A DNA stretch of 64,000 nt from Actinoplanes lobatus (GTDB taxonomy: Bacteria > Actinomycetota > Actinomycetes > Mycobacteriales > Micromonosporaceae), in assembly GCF_014205215.1 (NCBI RefSeq), contig NZ_JACHNC010000001.1, positions 9,544,501 through 9,608,500 of the forward strand, read 5' to 3'. The notes under the pieces are model-generated. The model worked only from the letters and a program-made list of their open reading frames with translations, ran no database searches and was not told the DNA's origin. Positions 25,905-34,779 of the stretch are shown piece by piece; the first letter of the stretch is position 1; each line of letters opens with the position of its first letter. A program made the position numbers and the translations under genes.

Positions 25905-26668
25905 AGTGACTCCCGGATCGACGCCACGGCCGCGTTGTAGAGGTCGGGCGACTCCCAGTACATCGAGTGCGGGGCGCCCGGGACGACCGACAGGTGCGAG
26001 CCCTTGACCAGCTCATGCGCACGGCGCACGGTGGCGACGCTGAGCACCGCGTCGGTCTCGCCGGCCAGGAACCAGACCTGGAGGCCGGAGGCCACGATCT
26101 CGTCGATGGTGGGCCCGTTCACCGACAGGTTGCGCAGGTCGGCCATCTTGGCGACGTTGAACGTGCCCATCTGCTGGAAGAGGAACGTCCTGGCCGGCTC
26201 CTCCTGCTGGAACCGCCGGGAGAGCAGCCGGTCCAGGACGGGCAGCTTGACCGCCTCGGCCCGGTCCGCGTCGACCAGCGGGGACAGCTCCGGGTGGGCG
26301 AGGCCGCCGAGCGAGTGGCCGAGCGCGACCCCGGCGACCCGGTCCGGGCGTTGCAGGCCGGCCCGCAGGGCGGCGACCGCGCCGATCGACTGGCCGACCA
26401 GCAGGACGTCGCGCAGGTCCTCGGACTCCAGCACGGCGATCAGGTCGCCGGGGAAGTCCTGGCCGTCGAACTCGGGCATCGACGAGTCGGATCTGCCGAA
26501 GCCACGCAGGTCGACGGTGACGACCGTGAACCGGTCACGCAGCGCGGCGACCTGCTGCCACCAGGCGGCGTGATGCCCGCCGGAGCCGTGCACGAAGAGG
26601 ATCGCCGGGCCGTCGCCGTGCCGCTCGTAGTAGATGTTCGCGCCGTCGGGGGCAGTGGCGAAGGGCAT
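25901..26668 (-). CDS. Alpha/beta hydrolase
   Basis: A 255-residue hydrolase. The oxyanion motif HGSGGHHAAW is at about residue 27, the nucleophile elbow GQSIGAVAAL at about 92, LAGETDAVLS carries the likely acid, and the catalytic His is in PGAPHSMYWES. The ATG at 26668 shares one base with the stop of the preceding VOC gene. In meta-cleavage pathways an enzyme of this fold hydrolyses the ring-fission product; that role is plausible here next to an extradiol dioxygenase but not proven. Confidence 0.87.
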   Translation of the reverse strand: MPFATAPDGANIYYERHGDGPAILFVHGSGGHHAAWWQQVAALRDRFTVVTVDLRGFGRSDSSMPEFDGQDFPGDLIAVLESEDLRDVLLVGQSIGAVAALRAGLQRPDRVAGVALGHSLGGLAHPELSPLVDADRAEAVKLPVLDRLLSRRFQQEEPARTFLFQQMGTFNVAKMADLRNLSVNGPTIDEIVASGLQVWFLAGETDAVLSVATVRRAHELVKGSHLSVVPGAPHSMYWESPDLYNAAVASIRESL

Positions 26669-27039
26669 CAGGCGGGCCGCTTTCCGTGAAAGACGATCTC
26701 GATCATGGTGTGGTCCGGGTCGTGGATGTAGCAGAACTTCGACTGGTTCTCCGGGCGCTCGATCGGCCGGGTGTGCCGGATGCCCAGGTCGGTGAGGTGC
26801 TTGAGGAAGCCGTCCCAGTCCTCCACCTCGATGGCGAAGTGGTAGGGCGCCATCCGGTCCATCTCCTCGACCGGGGTGAAGTGCAGGTCGAAGTTGCCGC
26901 GGGTCATCAGCACGACCTTGGTGTTGCTCTTCGGCGTGATCGCCTTGAGCCCGAAGACCTTGGCGTACCACTCCTTGGTGCGCTCCGGATCGGTGGTCGG
27001 GAAGTTCACATGGTGGATGTACTTCGGGGCGTTACTCAT
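26668..27039 (-). CDS. Small VOC/glyoxalase-family protein
   Basis: A 123-residue single VOC domain: KYIHHVNFPTTDPERTKEWY with a metal-type His, NFDLHFTPVEEMDRM, YHFAIEVEDWDGFLKHLTDL and the terminal metal Glu in HDPDHTMIEIVF. These positions match the glyoxalase/bleomycin-resistance metal site, so it may be an isomerase or a dioxygenase-like enzyme working as a dimer. The ATG at 27039 lies inside the end of the FAH gene (8-bp overlap). Confidence 0.84.
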   Translation of the reverse strand: MSNAPKYIHHVNFPTTDPERTKEWYAKVFGLKAITPKSNTKVVLMTRGNFDLHFTPVEEMDRMAPYHFAIEVEDWDGFLKHLTDLGIRHTRPIERPENQSKFCYIHDPDHTMIEIVFHGKRPA

Positions 27040-27826
27040 GGGGGTGCCTTTCTGCCTGGACGGGATTCGACAGCACACCGATGCCGGTGATCTCGATGTC
27101 CACGGTGGATCCCGGTTCCAGCTGGACGGTGCTGTCGGCGCCCATCCAGAGCACGTCGCCGGGGTGCATGGTGATGTATTTCGTGGTCTCGACGATGTGG
27201 TCGTACGGGTCGAAGACCATGGCGCCGGTCGCGAACTTCGCCCTGACCTGCCCGTCGACACGGACCGTGGTGGTCTGGGCCAGCGGGTCGACGTCGGTCT
27301 CGATCCACGGGCCCATCGGTTTGAAGGTGTCGCTGTTCTTGCTGCGCCAGAGGGTGCGGTCGGCGTTCTGCCACTCGCGGGCGCTGACGTCGTTGCCGAT
27401 GGTCCAGCCGAAGATCGACTCCTGCGCCTCGGCCCGGGTCGCGTTGCGCAGCGTGCGCCCGATGACGGCCACCACCTCGCCCTCGGCCTCGAACCGCCCG
27501 GTCACCCCGGCGGGCCGAATGATCGGCTGGTGATGGCCGGTCAGCGCGTTGTTGGCCCGGTAGCCGACCTCCGGGCGCTCCGGGAGCCTCGCCACCGCGT
27601 ACCCCATCGCCCTGGCATGTTCGATGTGGTCGCGATAGTTGAGGCCGACCGCGTAGAAGACGCCCGGGACCACCGGTGGCAGAAGATCAAGACCTTCGAG
27701 GGGTACGCGATCAGCAGTCCGTTTCGGCCTTCCGTGAAGTGGTGAACCGTCGAGGACGTGGGCGATCCCGTCGGCGATCTCGGCGAAGACCGGCCGGCCG
27801 CCGAGGCTGATCCGTGCGTACCGCAT
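27032..27826 (-). CDS. Fumarylacetoacetate hydrolase (FAH)-family protein
   Basis: A 264-residue FAH-family enzyme. FYAVGLNYRDHIEHA, metal-binding GRFEAEGEVVAVIG (E-x-E) and GWTIGNDVSAREWQ with the third carboxylate are all present, plus MGPWIETDVDPL and TMHPGDVLWMGAD. The family covers acylpyruvate hydrolases, 2-hydroxypenta-2,4-dienoate hydratases and 4-oxalocrotonate decarboxylases, all acting on ring-cleavage products with a bound divalent metal. It lies directly after a semialdehyde-type dehydrogenase gene, sharing one base with its stop. This is the expected order in a meta-cleavage operon. Confidence 0.9.
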   Translation of the reverse strand: MRYARISLGGRPVFAEIADGIAHVLDGSPLHGRPKRTADRVPLEGLDLLPPVVPGVFYAVGLNYRDHIEHARAMGYAVARLPERPEVGYRANNALTGHHQPIIRPAGVTGRFEAEGEVVAVIGRTLRNATRAEAQESIFGWTIGNDVSAREWQNADRTLWRSKNSDTFKPMGPWIETDVDPLAQTTTVRVDGQVRAKFATGAMVFDPYDHIVETTKYITMHPGDVLWMGADSTVQLEPGSTVDIEITGIGVLSNPVQAERHPHE

Positions 27827-29256
27827 CAGTCGACCAGCAGGTGCGAGACGCGCTTGGTGATCAGGTACGCCTCGACACCCTCGGGGCCGCCCTCCCGGCC
27901 GTACCCGGACTGCTTCACCCCGCCGGACGGGGCCTCGTGCACCGACCCGCCACAGTGGTTGATCGACAGGATGCCCGCCTCGAAGCCGGTGGTCAGCCTC
28001 TCCGCCGTCTTCGAGGACCGGGTGAAACCGTAGGCGGCCAGGCCGTACGGGAGCGAGTTGGCGATCCGCAGAGCCTCGTCCAGGTCGCTGAACGCCACGA
28101 TCGGGGCGATCGGGCCGAACGGCTCCTCCACCATGATTCGCGCGTCCTCGGGAACGTCGACCAGAACCGTGGGAGGGAAGAAGTAGCCCGGCCGGTCCAG
28201 CCGCTCGCCGCCGGTTCTGATGACGGCGCCGCGGCTGACCGCGTCGGCGACCAGCTCCTCCATCGCCTTGAGCCGGCGCTCGTTGGCGAGCGGGCCCATC
28301 GTGACGCCCTCGTGCAGGCCGTCGCCGACCACGACCCGTTCGGCCGCCGCGGTGAACTCCGCGACGAACGTGTCGTAGAGCGACTCGTGCACCAGGAACC
28401 GGCTCGGCGACGTGCACACCTGCCCGGCGTTGACGAACTTCGCGAAGGCGGCCTTGCGGGCGGCCCGCACCGGGTCGGCGTCGGCGGCCACGATGACCGG
28501 GGCGTGCCCGCCGAGCTCCATGAGCGACGGCTTCATCTCGGCGCCGGCCTGCGCGGCGAGCAGCTTGCCGACCGGGATCGAGCCGGTGAACGCGACCAGC
28601 CGGATGTCCGGGGACGCGATCAGGTGCTTCGACACCTCGGCCGGCTCGCCGAAGACCAGGTTGAGCGTGCCGGCCGGCAGCCCGGCCTCGGCGAAGCACC
28701 GCACGATCTCGGAAGCCGTGCCGGGGGTCTCCTCGGAGGCCTTGATGACGATCGAGCAGCCGGCCGACAGGGCGCCGGCCATCTTGCGCATCGGCGACCC
28801 GGCCGGGAAGTTCCACGGGGTGAACGCGGCGACCGGGCCGACCGGCTCGTGCCGCACCGACAGGACGGTGTCGCCGGCCGACGGGATGATCCGCCCGTAC
28901 GCCCGGCGGGCGTCCTCGGCGTCCCAGCGCAGCGCGCCGGCCACCCGCAGCACCTCGTTGCGGGCCTCGGGACGTGGCTTGCCCTGTTCCAGGGTCATTA
29001 TCTCGGCGACCCGGTCGGCCCGTGCGGCGAGCAGGTCGGCGGCCTTCAGCAGGATCCGGGTGCGGTCGGCGACCGGGGTGTCCCGCCAGACCTTTCCACC
29101 TCGGACGGCGGCCGCGATCGCCCGGTCCAGATCCTCTACACCGGCCAGGGGCAGGTGGGCGAGGATCTCCTCGGTGGCCGGGTTGATCACCGGGACGCCT
29201 GCGCGGTCGGCGATCCACTCGCCGTCGATGTACAGCGACAAATCCGGATAAGTCAT
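27826..29256 (-). CDS. Aldehyde dehydrogenase (semialdehyde dehydrogenase-like)
   Basis: A 476-residue aldehyde dehydrogenase. Motifs: TPWNFPAGSPMRKMAGALSA, FTGSIPVGKLLAAQ, general base in LMELGGHAPVIVAADA and nucleophile in FVNAGQVCTSPSRFLV, then EEPFGPIAPIVAFSDLDEAL. It resembles succinate- and hydroxymuconic-semialdehyde dehydrogenases. The ATG at 29256 shares one base with the stop of the dioxygenase gene (TAATG), so it is translationally coupled and probably oxidises the aldehyde produced by ring fission. Confidence 0.9.
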   Translation of the reverse strand: MTYPDLSLYIDGEWIADRAGVPVINPATEEILAHLPLAGVEDLDRAIAAAVRGGKVWRDTPVADRTRILLKAADLLAARADRVAEIMTLEQGKPRPEARNEVLRVAGALRWDAEDARRAYGRIIPSAGDTVLSVRHEPVGPVAAFTPWNFPAGSPMRKMAGALSAGCSIVIKASEETPGTASEIVRCFAEAGLPAGTLNLVFGEPAEVSKHLIASPDIRLVAFTGSIPVGKLLAAQAGAEMKPSLMELGGHAPVIVAADADPVRAARKAAFAKFVNAGQVCTSPSRFLVHESLYDTFVAEFTAAAERVVVGDGLHEGVTMGPLANERRLKAMEELVADAVSRGAVIRTGGERLDRPGYFFPPTVLVDVPEDARIMVEEPFGPIAPIVAFSDLDEALRIANSLPYGLAAYGFTRSSKTAERLTTGFEAGILSINHCGGSVHEAPSGGVKQSGYGREGGPEGVEAYLITKRVSHLLVD

Positions 29257-30158
29257 TACTCGCCTCGATCCCGGTTGGTGCGGAGAGTCCAGATGTGGTG
29301 CGGCGGGGTGGTCTCGTGCACCCGGGTGCCGTAGGAGCCGTCGATCCGGTCCATGTCCGCGGCCAGTTCGACGCGGCCGCCGCAGGGGGCGTGCACGAAC
29401 CGGAAGACGTTCGACCCGACGGTGTGCCGGCCCAGCTTGCGGGCCTCCTGCCAGCCACGTTCGATCATGTGGTTGCCGCCCTCGATGACGTCGTCGAAGC
29501 CGTTCACCTCGTACGAGACGTGGTTGACGCCGGCGGAGTCCGGGCGGTGGCAGAGCAGGAAGTTGTGCTGGTCGGCGTCGCCCTCGACCCGCATGAACAC
29601 GCCCATCGGCTTGACCACGTCGGTCGGGATGAACTCGAGCAGGCCGGTGTAGAACGCCACCGCCTCCTCGCGGCCCTCCTTGGGGATGTTCAGCGCGACG
29701 TGGCACATCCGGATCGGCCGGACCTGGCCGACCGAGTCGAGTGCCTCATTGACCCGTACGATATATCCGGATTTGTTTGATTTGCGCGGCGCGTCATGCT
29801 CGCTTTCATAAGAAGACGCGAGGGTGAGACCGACGCCGAAGCCGGTCCGGTCCACGGTGTGCAGCACGCCGTCCGGCGTCTGCCGGTCCGCCCCGGCCCG
29901 CCCGGCCAGGCGCTCCAGCTCCGCGGGGGTGTCGACGCCCCAGACGATCTCGCGGAGGGTGGGCCCGTCCTCGACCGGCGGCGGCAGATCCGGGCGCCCG
30001 GTCGTGTCCAGGATCAGGGTCTGCTTGATGCGGGTCTCGAAGACCGCGCGTGTCTCGTCACGCGACACCGGGGTGAGCCCGAAATCCGTGAAGAAGCGAA
30101 CGTTCGTGTCGAGATCGTCGACGGTGTATGTCACCGACTCGATGCGCTGGATTCCCAC
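29256..30158 (-). CDS. Two-domain extradiol ring-cleavage dioxygenase (VOC superfamily)
   Basis: A 300-residue protein with two VOC domains (about 1-115 and 148-290). The second domain keeps the iron triad of type I extradiol dioxygenases: His153 (MCHVALNI), His213 (GVNHVSYEV) and Glu264 (GGRVELAADMD). It should open a catechol-type ring next to the hydroxyls in the cytoplasm. It heads a chain of seven overlapping genes. The interdomain stretch, residues about 115-137, uses AT-rich codons unlike the rest. The exact aromatic substrate is unknown; a non-oxygenase VOC role cannot be fully excluded. Confidence 0.82.
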   Translation of the reverse strand: MGIQRIESVTYTVDDLDTNVRFFTDFGLTPVSRDETRAVFETRIKQTLILDTTGRPDLPPPVEDGPTLREIVWGVDTPAELERLAGRAGADRQTPDGVLHTVDRTGFGVGLTLASSYESEHDAPRKSNKSGYIVRVNEALDSVGQVRPIRMCHVALNIPKEGREEAVAFYTGLLEFIPTDVVKPMGVFMRVEGDADQHNFLLCHRPDSAGVNHVSYEVNGFDDVIEGGNHMIERGWQEARKLGRHTVGSNVFRFVHAPCGGRVELAADMDRIDGSYGTRVHETTPPHHIWTLRTNRDRGE

Positions 30159-30247
30159 CGTCGCGCCTGCCTTTCTCGTTTCGCGGTCAGCCTAGGAGCG
30201 ATTTCGGCCGTTAAGACCTGGTGATTCCGCAACCCTTCATTGCACGC

Positions 30248-30329
30248 TGAGACTTGTTCGCGACCGACCTCGACCCTCGCCTTCGCGTAGGCTCCGCGGA
30301 TTGGTCTCCACCGTCGCGAACAAGTCTCA
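30248..30329. repeat. Inverted repeat with 17-bp perfect arms at the end of the LysR gene
   Basis: TGAGACTTGTTCGCGAC (30248-30264) and its exact reverse complement (30313-30329) flank 48 bases. The right arm includes the stop codon of the LysR gene. The long spacer is unlike a simple terminator and suggests a small dispersed element or a processed RNA structure between the LysR and dioxygenase genes. Confidence 0.78.
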
Positions 30330-31247
30330 TGGCACGGGTTTCTCGAAGACCGGCAGCGGGTTCTCGGCGAACCATTTGGTGAGGTACGCGAGGAACACCT
30401 CGACCTTTCGCGGCGCCTGCACGGCCGGCCCGTAGATGGCGTAGAGCGACCGGCTCGGCACCGGCAGCTCGGGCAGCAGCAGGCGCAGCGTCCCGCTCAC
30501 CAGGTCGTCGTAGGCCGACCGGGTCGGCAGCAGCGCGATGCCCCGGCCGTGCACCGCCGCCTTGTGCAGGGCGATGTACGAGTTCGACTGGAACGCGATG
30601 TTCCGGATCTTGTGCAGGGTGCTGGAGTGGCCGTGCCCGATCCGCCAGACCGGGTCGTTGACGTGTACGAGGCAGTCGTGCTGGCTGAGGTCGTTGGCGT
30701 CGGTGAGCAGCCCGTGCCTGGCGATGTACCGGTCCGACGCGCACAGCACGAACGGCAGCGACGCGATCCGCTTCAGCCGCACGCTGGAGTCCCGCAGGTC
30801 CCGGGTGTGGAAGGCGACGTCGAATCCGGAGTCCAGGAAGTCGTAGGTGCGGTCGGACATGCCGCCGAGCTCGAACCGTACCGCGATCTTGGGGTGGGCC
30901 ACCGAGAACTCGGCGATCGCGTCGCCCAGGTCCAGGCCGCCGATCCACTTCGGGCAGATGATCGACAGCGGGCCCTCGGGACGGTCGTGCAGCTCCGCGA
31001 TCCGGGTGTCCTCCTCGTCGATCTCGTCGAGGATCCGCTGCGCGAACTCGCTGTAGCGCAGGCCCGGCTCGGTGAGGCTGACCGAGCGGGCGGTGCGGTT
31101 GACGAGGTGGACGCCGAGCTGCTTCTCCAGGTCGGCGACGTGTCTCGAGATCAGGGAGCCGGAGGTGCCGAGCTGTTTGGCGGCGCCGCTGAAGCTGCCC
31201 ACCTTGGCGACCGTCACGAAACTGCGCATGACCAGAATGCGATCCAT
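30327..31247 (-). CDS. LysR-family transcriptional regulator
   Basis: A 306-residue LysR-type regulator. The N-terminal helix-turn-helix reads FVTVAKVGSFSGAAKQLGTS then SLISRHVADLEKQLGVHLVNR. The rest is the usual effector-binding domain (GPLSIICPKWIGGLDLGDAI). It lies upstream of the dioxygenase operon on the same strand rather than divergent, and after the RbsABC-like operon. It is the best candidate to control ring-cleavage genes in response to a pathway metabolite. Confidence 0.9.
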   Translation of the reverse strand: MDRILVMRSFVTVAKVGSFSGAAKQLGTSGSLISRHVADLEKQLGVHLVNRTARSVSLTEPGLRYSEFAQRILDEIDEEDTRIAELHDRPEGPLSIICPKWIGGLDLGDAIAEFSVAHPKIAVRFELGGMSDRTYDFLDSGFDVAFHTRDLRDSSVRLKRIASLPFVLCASDRYIARHGLLTDANDLSQHDCLVHVNDPVWRIGHGHSSTLHKIRNIAFQSNSYIALHKAAVHGRGIALLPTRSAYDDLVSGTLRLLLPELPVPSRSLYAIYGPAVQAPRKVEVFLAYLTKWFAENPLPVFEKPVP

Positions 31248-31273
31248 CGATCCTCCAGCGGTAGAACGGGAGA

Positions 31274-31301
31274 CGTGGGAGAGCGCGTCCGCTCCCCCAC
31301 G
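31274..31301 (-). terminator. Hairpin terminator after the RbsABC-like operon
   Basis: CGTGGGAGAGC pairs with GCTCCCCCACG (one A-C mismatch, 6-base loop) 22 bases beyond the stop of the sugar-type binding protein gene, in the gap before the LysR start. Confidence 0.65.
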
Positions 31302-31322
31302 GTTCCTTTGTCGAAAGAGACG

Positions 31323-32270
31323 TCAGCCCTCGAGGCAGTACTGCGGCGCCTCGGACAGGTTGTCCTTGGTGATCAGCTTGATCGGCGTGTTCGCGATCTT
31401 CTCGGTGGTCTCCTTGTTCAGCAGCGAGATCGTGTTCTTGACCGCGAGCTGACCGGTGACCGTCGCCGAGTTGGCGACGGTGGCCGCGAACCGGCCGTCC
31501 TTCACCGCGGCGAGGCCGTCGTCGGTCCCGTTGACCGTGACGATCTTGACGTCCTTGCCGGCCGCCTGGAACGCCTGGAGCGCGCCGAACGCCATGTCCT
31601 CGTTCGCGACGAACGCGTACTCGAGGTTCGGGTGCGCCTGGATCATGTTCTCGGCAACGTCCTGGGCCTTGGCCCGGTTGAACATGCCGGGCTGGTTGGC
31701 GACCAGCGCGGCGTTGGCGGGCAGGGCATCCTTGAACCCGTTGACCAGCAGGTCGGAGGCCGCGCCGGGGGCGCCGGCGATGACACCGACCTCGACCTGT
31801 GCGGCGCCCGCGTCCTTGGCGACGTAGCCGGCGTCGAGCGCGCCGACGCCCTTCAGGTCCACCACGACCGCACCCAGGATGTCGGAGGTGTCCTGGGTGA
31901 TCACCGAGGTCAGGAAGATCGGGATGCCGGCCGCCTTGGCCTTGGTGATGTCGTTCTTCAGGGCGTCCACGTTCACCGTCTGCACGATCAGCGCGTCGAC
32001 GCTGCGCGAGATCATGTCCTCGATGTTGGCCAGCTCGGTGCCGGGGTCCTGCTTCGAGTTGGCCGCGACGACCTCGGCGCCGGAGGTCTTGGCCTGAGCC
32101 TCGACCGCCCGCTGGAGACAGGTGTGGAACTCGGTGTTCGCGCCGTTGACGAAGCCCAGGGTGACGCTGTCACCGGCTTCGGATCCGGAGTCGTCGCCAC
32201 AGGCGCTGATCGTGGCGGCACAGAGGGCGGTGGCGAGCAGCGCACTGAAGACACGCAGGGGTGTAGGCAT
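31323..32270 (-). CDS. RbsB-like ABC transporter substrate-binding lipoprotein
   Basis: A 315-residue periplasmic-binding-protein of the ribose/galactose (type I) class. A lipoprotein signal ends in AATISACGDD. The fold shows VTLGFVNGANTEFHTCLQRA, then TELANIEDMISRSVDALIVQ, and IVTVNGTDDGLAAVKDGRFA, as in RbsB. It is the last gene of the operon CMD-like, ATPase, permease, binding protein. Family members bind pentoses, inositols or other small polar compounds; given the location the cargo may feed the catabolic pathway. An eight-T tract on the minus strand lies just before its ribosome site. Confidence 0.88.
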   Translation of the reverse strand: MPTPLRVFSALLATALCAATISACGDDSGSEAGDSVTLGFVNGANTEFHTCLQRAVEAQAKTSGAEVVAANSKQDPGTELANIEDMISRSVDALIVQTVNVDALKNDITKAKAAGIPIFLTSVITQDTSDILGAVVVDLKGVGALDAGYVAKDAGAAQVEVGVIAGAPGAASDLLVNGFKDALPANAALVANQPGMFNRAKAQDVAENMIQAHPNLEYAFVANEDMAFGALQAFQAAGKDVKIVTVNGTDDGLAAVKDGRFAATVANSATVTGQLAVKNTISLLNKETTEKIANTPIKLITKDNLSEAPQYCLEG

Positions 32271-32311
32271 ATTTGTCGCCTTCCAAAAAAAAGGGGGGTT
32301 ATCTTGCGGGG

Positions 32312-33295
32312 TTAGTGCTTTCCGCGGCTCTGCATCAGGTTCGCGATGGCCGCGACCAGCAGGACGGCGCCGACCGAGATCTGCTGGTAGTACGAGGAGA
32401 TCTGGAGCAGGTTGAGCACGTTGGCGACCACGCCGAGCAGCAGGACACCGAGGATGGTGCCGCCGATCGTGCCCTTGCCGCCGGCCAGCGAGGTGCCGCC
32501 GATGACCACCGCGGCCACCGCGGTGAGCTGCAACTGGAGGCCACCGGTGCCGGGGCTGCTGGCCGCCAGCCGGGAGAGCAGCATGATCCCGGCGAGACCG
32601 GAGAGCGCGCCGGCCAGCCCGTAGAGCAGGAGCTTGTCGCGGACCACGTTGATGCCGCTGAGCCGGGCCACGTCCTCGTTGCCGCCGATCGCGAAGGCGT
32701 CCCGGCCGAACGTGGTGTAACGCATCACGAACGCGGTGACCGCGAGGACCAGGGCGGCCACGAAGGTCAGGTTGGGCAGGCCCAGGGTCTTGCCGTTGCC
32801 CAGGGTGGACAGGTGGTCGTCGATCGAGATGCTCATGCCGTCGATGACGAGCAGCGCCACACCGTCGAGCAGGGTGGCGGTGGCCAGGGTGGCGACGAAC
32901 GGCGCCACCCTCGTGAACGTCACGACGGCGCCGTTGACCAGGCCGACCGCGATCGACAGGGCGATCGAGACGGCCAGGGTGACCGCCGTCGACCAGCCGT
33001 GCGACAGCATCTGGGCCGCCACCGCGGTGGTCACCGCGACGTTGCCGCCCATCGAGAAGTCCATGCCGCCGGCGACCATCAGCAGGGTCAGCCCGGCCGC
33101 GATCACCGCCACCACGCTGACCTGCCGGGCCACGTTGATCAGGTTGTTCGGGTTGAGGAACGCGTCCGTCCGCACGCTCGCGAAGATCACGATCGCGATC
33201 AGGACCGCGAGCAGGCCGAGGTGGGGAATCGACCTCAGCCGGGCGAGCGGCGGCGCGGCCGGCTTCGGCTTGGCGAGAGTCGACGGGCTGGTCAC
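32312..33295 (-). CDS. RbsC-like ABC transporter permease
   Basis: A 327-residue membrane permease of the BPD_transp_2 class. The signature GLTLLMVAGGMDFSMGGNVA is present, with RDAFAIGGNEDVARLSGINV and AVVIGGTSLAGGKGTIGGTI, all typical of RbsC. Eight to ten membrane segments are seen. The GTG at 33295 overlaps the stop of the ATPase gene (GTGA) and a GGAGG site precedes it. A longer in-frame extension upstream is the shadow of the ATPase gene. Confidence 0.9.
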   Translation of the reverse strand: MTSPSTLAKPKPAAPPLARLRSIPHLGLLAVLIAIVIFASVRTDAFLNPNNLINVARQVSVVAVIAAGLTLLMVAGGMDFSMGGNVAVTTAVAAQMLSHGWSTAVTLAVSIALSIAVGLVNGAVVTFTRVAPFVATLATATLLDGVALLVIDGMSISIDDHLSTLGNGKTLGLPNLTFVAALVLAVTAFVMRYTTFGRDAFAIGGNEDVARLSGINVVRDKLLLYGLAGALSGLAGIMLLSRLAASSPGTGGLQLQLTAVAAVVIGGTSLAGGKGTIGGTILGVLLLGVVANVLNLLQISSYYQQISVGAVLLVAAIANLMQSRGKH

Positions 33296-34779
33296 AGCGC
33301 TCCTCCTAGGGTGGCCGCGATCAGCTCGTCGCGGGTGATCCGGTCGACCTGGTACTCGGCGATGCGGCGTCCGTCGCGTACCACCACGACGCGGTCGGCC
33401 AGGCGCATCACCTCCTCGGCGGACGAGGAGGCCAGCAGGACGGCGACGCCCTGACCGGTCAGCCCGTCGACGAGGCTGTGGATCTCCGCCATCGCGGCGA
33501 CGTCCACGCCGTTGGTCGGGTCCTCGAGCAGCACCGCGGACGGCGCGGTGCCGAGCCACTTGGCCAGCAGCACCTTCTGCTGGTTGCCGCCGGACAGCTG
33601 CTCCACCGGCGGGTTCCGGACGAGCGACACCACCCGGTAGTCGTCGCGCAGCGGGGCGGCCCGCTCGGCCAGCCGGCCCCAGCGGTGCAGCCGCCGGCCG
33701 TCCAGCCGGTCCTGGGCGAGCAGGACGTTCTCGTCGATGGTGAGGCCGGGGATCAGCCCGAGCCTGCGGCGGTCACCGGTCACGCAGCGCAGACCGCTGG
33801 CCAGCGAGTGCGCGATCCGGCCGGGCCGGACCGGGCGGCCGCTGATCGACACCGTTCCGCTGTCCGGCCGGCGCCGGCCGGACAGCAGGTCGAACAGCCG
33901 GGACTGGGCGTCGCCGGCCGGGCCGAGCACGGCCACGATCTCGCCGCGCCGTACGTCGATGTCGAAGCGGTCCAGGAACCGCCCGTCGCAGAGCCGCCGG
34001 ATGCTGATGCCCACGTCGGGCGACCCGGCCGGGCGGACCGGGCGCCGCGACACCACGTCCCGGCCCACCATGTCGCGGACCAGGCCCTTCTCGTCGGTCT
34101 CCTTGGCCAGGCCGGCCCAGGTGACCTGCCCGTCGCGGAGCACGGTGATCCGGTCGGCGAGATGCAGGACCTCGGAGATGTGGTGCGAGATGAAGACGAC
34201 GGCGACGCCGTTGTCGCGCAGCCGCAGCACCAGCTCGCGGATCTGGGCCGCGGCCTCCGGACCGAGGCACGCGGTGGGTTCGTCGAGGATCAGCACCTTG
34301 CCGCCCCGGCGAACCTCGCGGGCCACCTCCACCATGGTCTGCTCGGCCACGGTCAGGTCGCCGGCGACCGCGTCCGCGTCGATCGCGATGCCCAGGTCGG
34401 TGAGCGCCCGCTGGGCGGTGGCCCGGACCCGGTTCCAGTGGACCATCGATCCGCTGGCCGGCAGATCGCCGAGCATGATGTTCTCGGCCACGGTCAGCGT
34501 CATGACCAGTTCCCGGCGCTGCGGCACGCAGGAGATGCCGACCTTGCGGGCCCGTCGCGGGGTCAGGTGGCTCTGCGTGTGGCCGTCGACCTCCAGCAGT
34601 CCCGCGTCCGGGTTCAGCGCCCCGGAGATGATCTGGACGAGCGTCGACTTGCCGGCGCCGTTCATGCCCATCAGGGCGTGCACCTCGCCGGGCAGGAACT
34701 CGACCGACACGTCGCGCAGCGCGGCCGCGCCGCCGAAACTCTTGCTGACCCCGAGAACCCGCAGGACCGGGGTCTTCAC
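33292..34779 (-). CDS. RbsA-like duplicated ABC ATPase
   Basis: A 495-residue sugar-type ATPase with two nucleotide-binding domains. The first has Walker A GMNGAGKSTLVQII, signature DLTVAEQTMVEVAREV and Walker B VLILDEPTACLG. The second has a strongly degenerate Walker A (GPAGDAQSRLFDLL, no Lys), signature LSGGNQQKVLLAKWL and a Walker B reading LLEDPTNGVDV, with the usual Asp-Glu pair reversed. One weak site is common in RbsA relatives, but this one is more altered than usual. GTG start overlapping the upstream stop by 4 bp. Confidence 0.9.
   Translation of the reverse strand: MKTPVLRVLGVSKSFGGAAALRDVSVEFLPGEVHALMGMNGAGKSTLVQIISGALNPDAGLLEVDGHTQSHLTPRRARKVGISCVPQRRELVMTLTVAENIMLGDLPASGSMVHWNRVRATAQRALTDLGIAIDADAVAGDLTVAEQTMVEVAREVRRGGKVLILDEPTACLGPEAAAQIRELVLRLRDNGVAVVFISHHISEVLHLADRITVLRDGQVTWAGLAKETDEKGLVRDMVGRDVVSRRPVRPAGSPDVGISIRRLCDGRFLDRFDIDVRRGEIVAVLGPAGDAQSRLFDLLSGRRRPDSGTVSISGRPVRPGRIAHSLASGLRCVTGDRRRLGLIPGLTIDENVLLAQDRLDGRRLHRWGRLAERAAPLRDDYRVVSLVRNPPVEQLSGGNQQKVLLAKWLGTAPSAVLLEDPTNGVDVAAMAEIHSLVDGLTGQGVAVLLASSSAEEVMRLADRVVVVRDGRRIAEYQVDRITRDELIAATLGGAL

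Noticed and set aside
32284..32297. Run of eight A and six G between the RbsC- and RbsB-like genes as a terminator
   Set aside because: On the minus strand it is a C6T8 run with no stable stem before it, and it directly precedes the ribosome site of the next gene in the operon.
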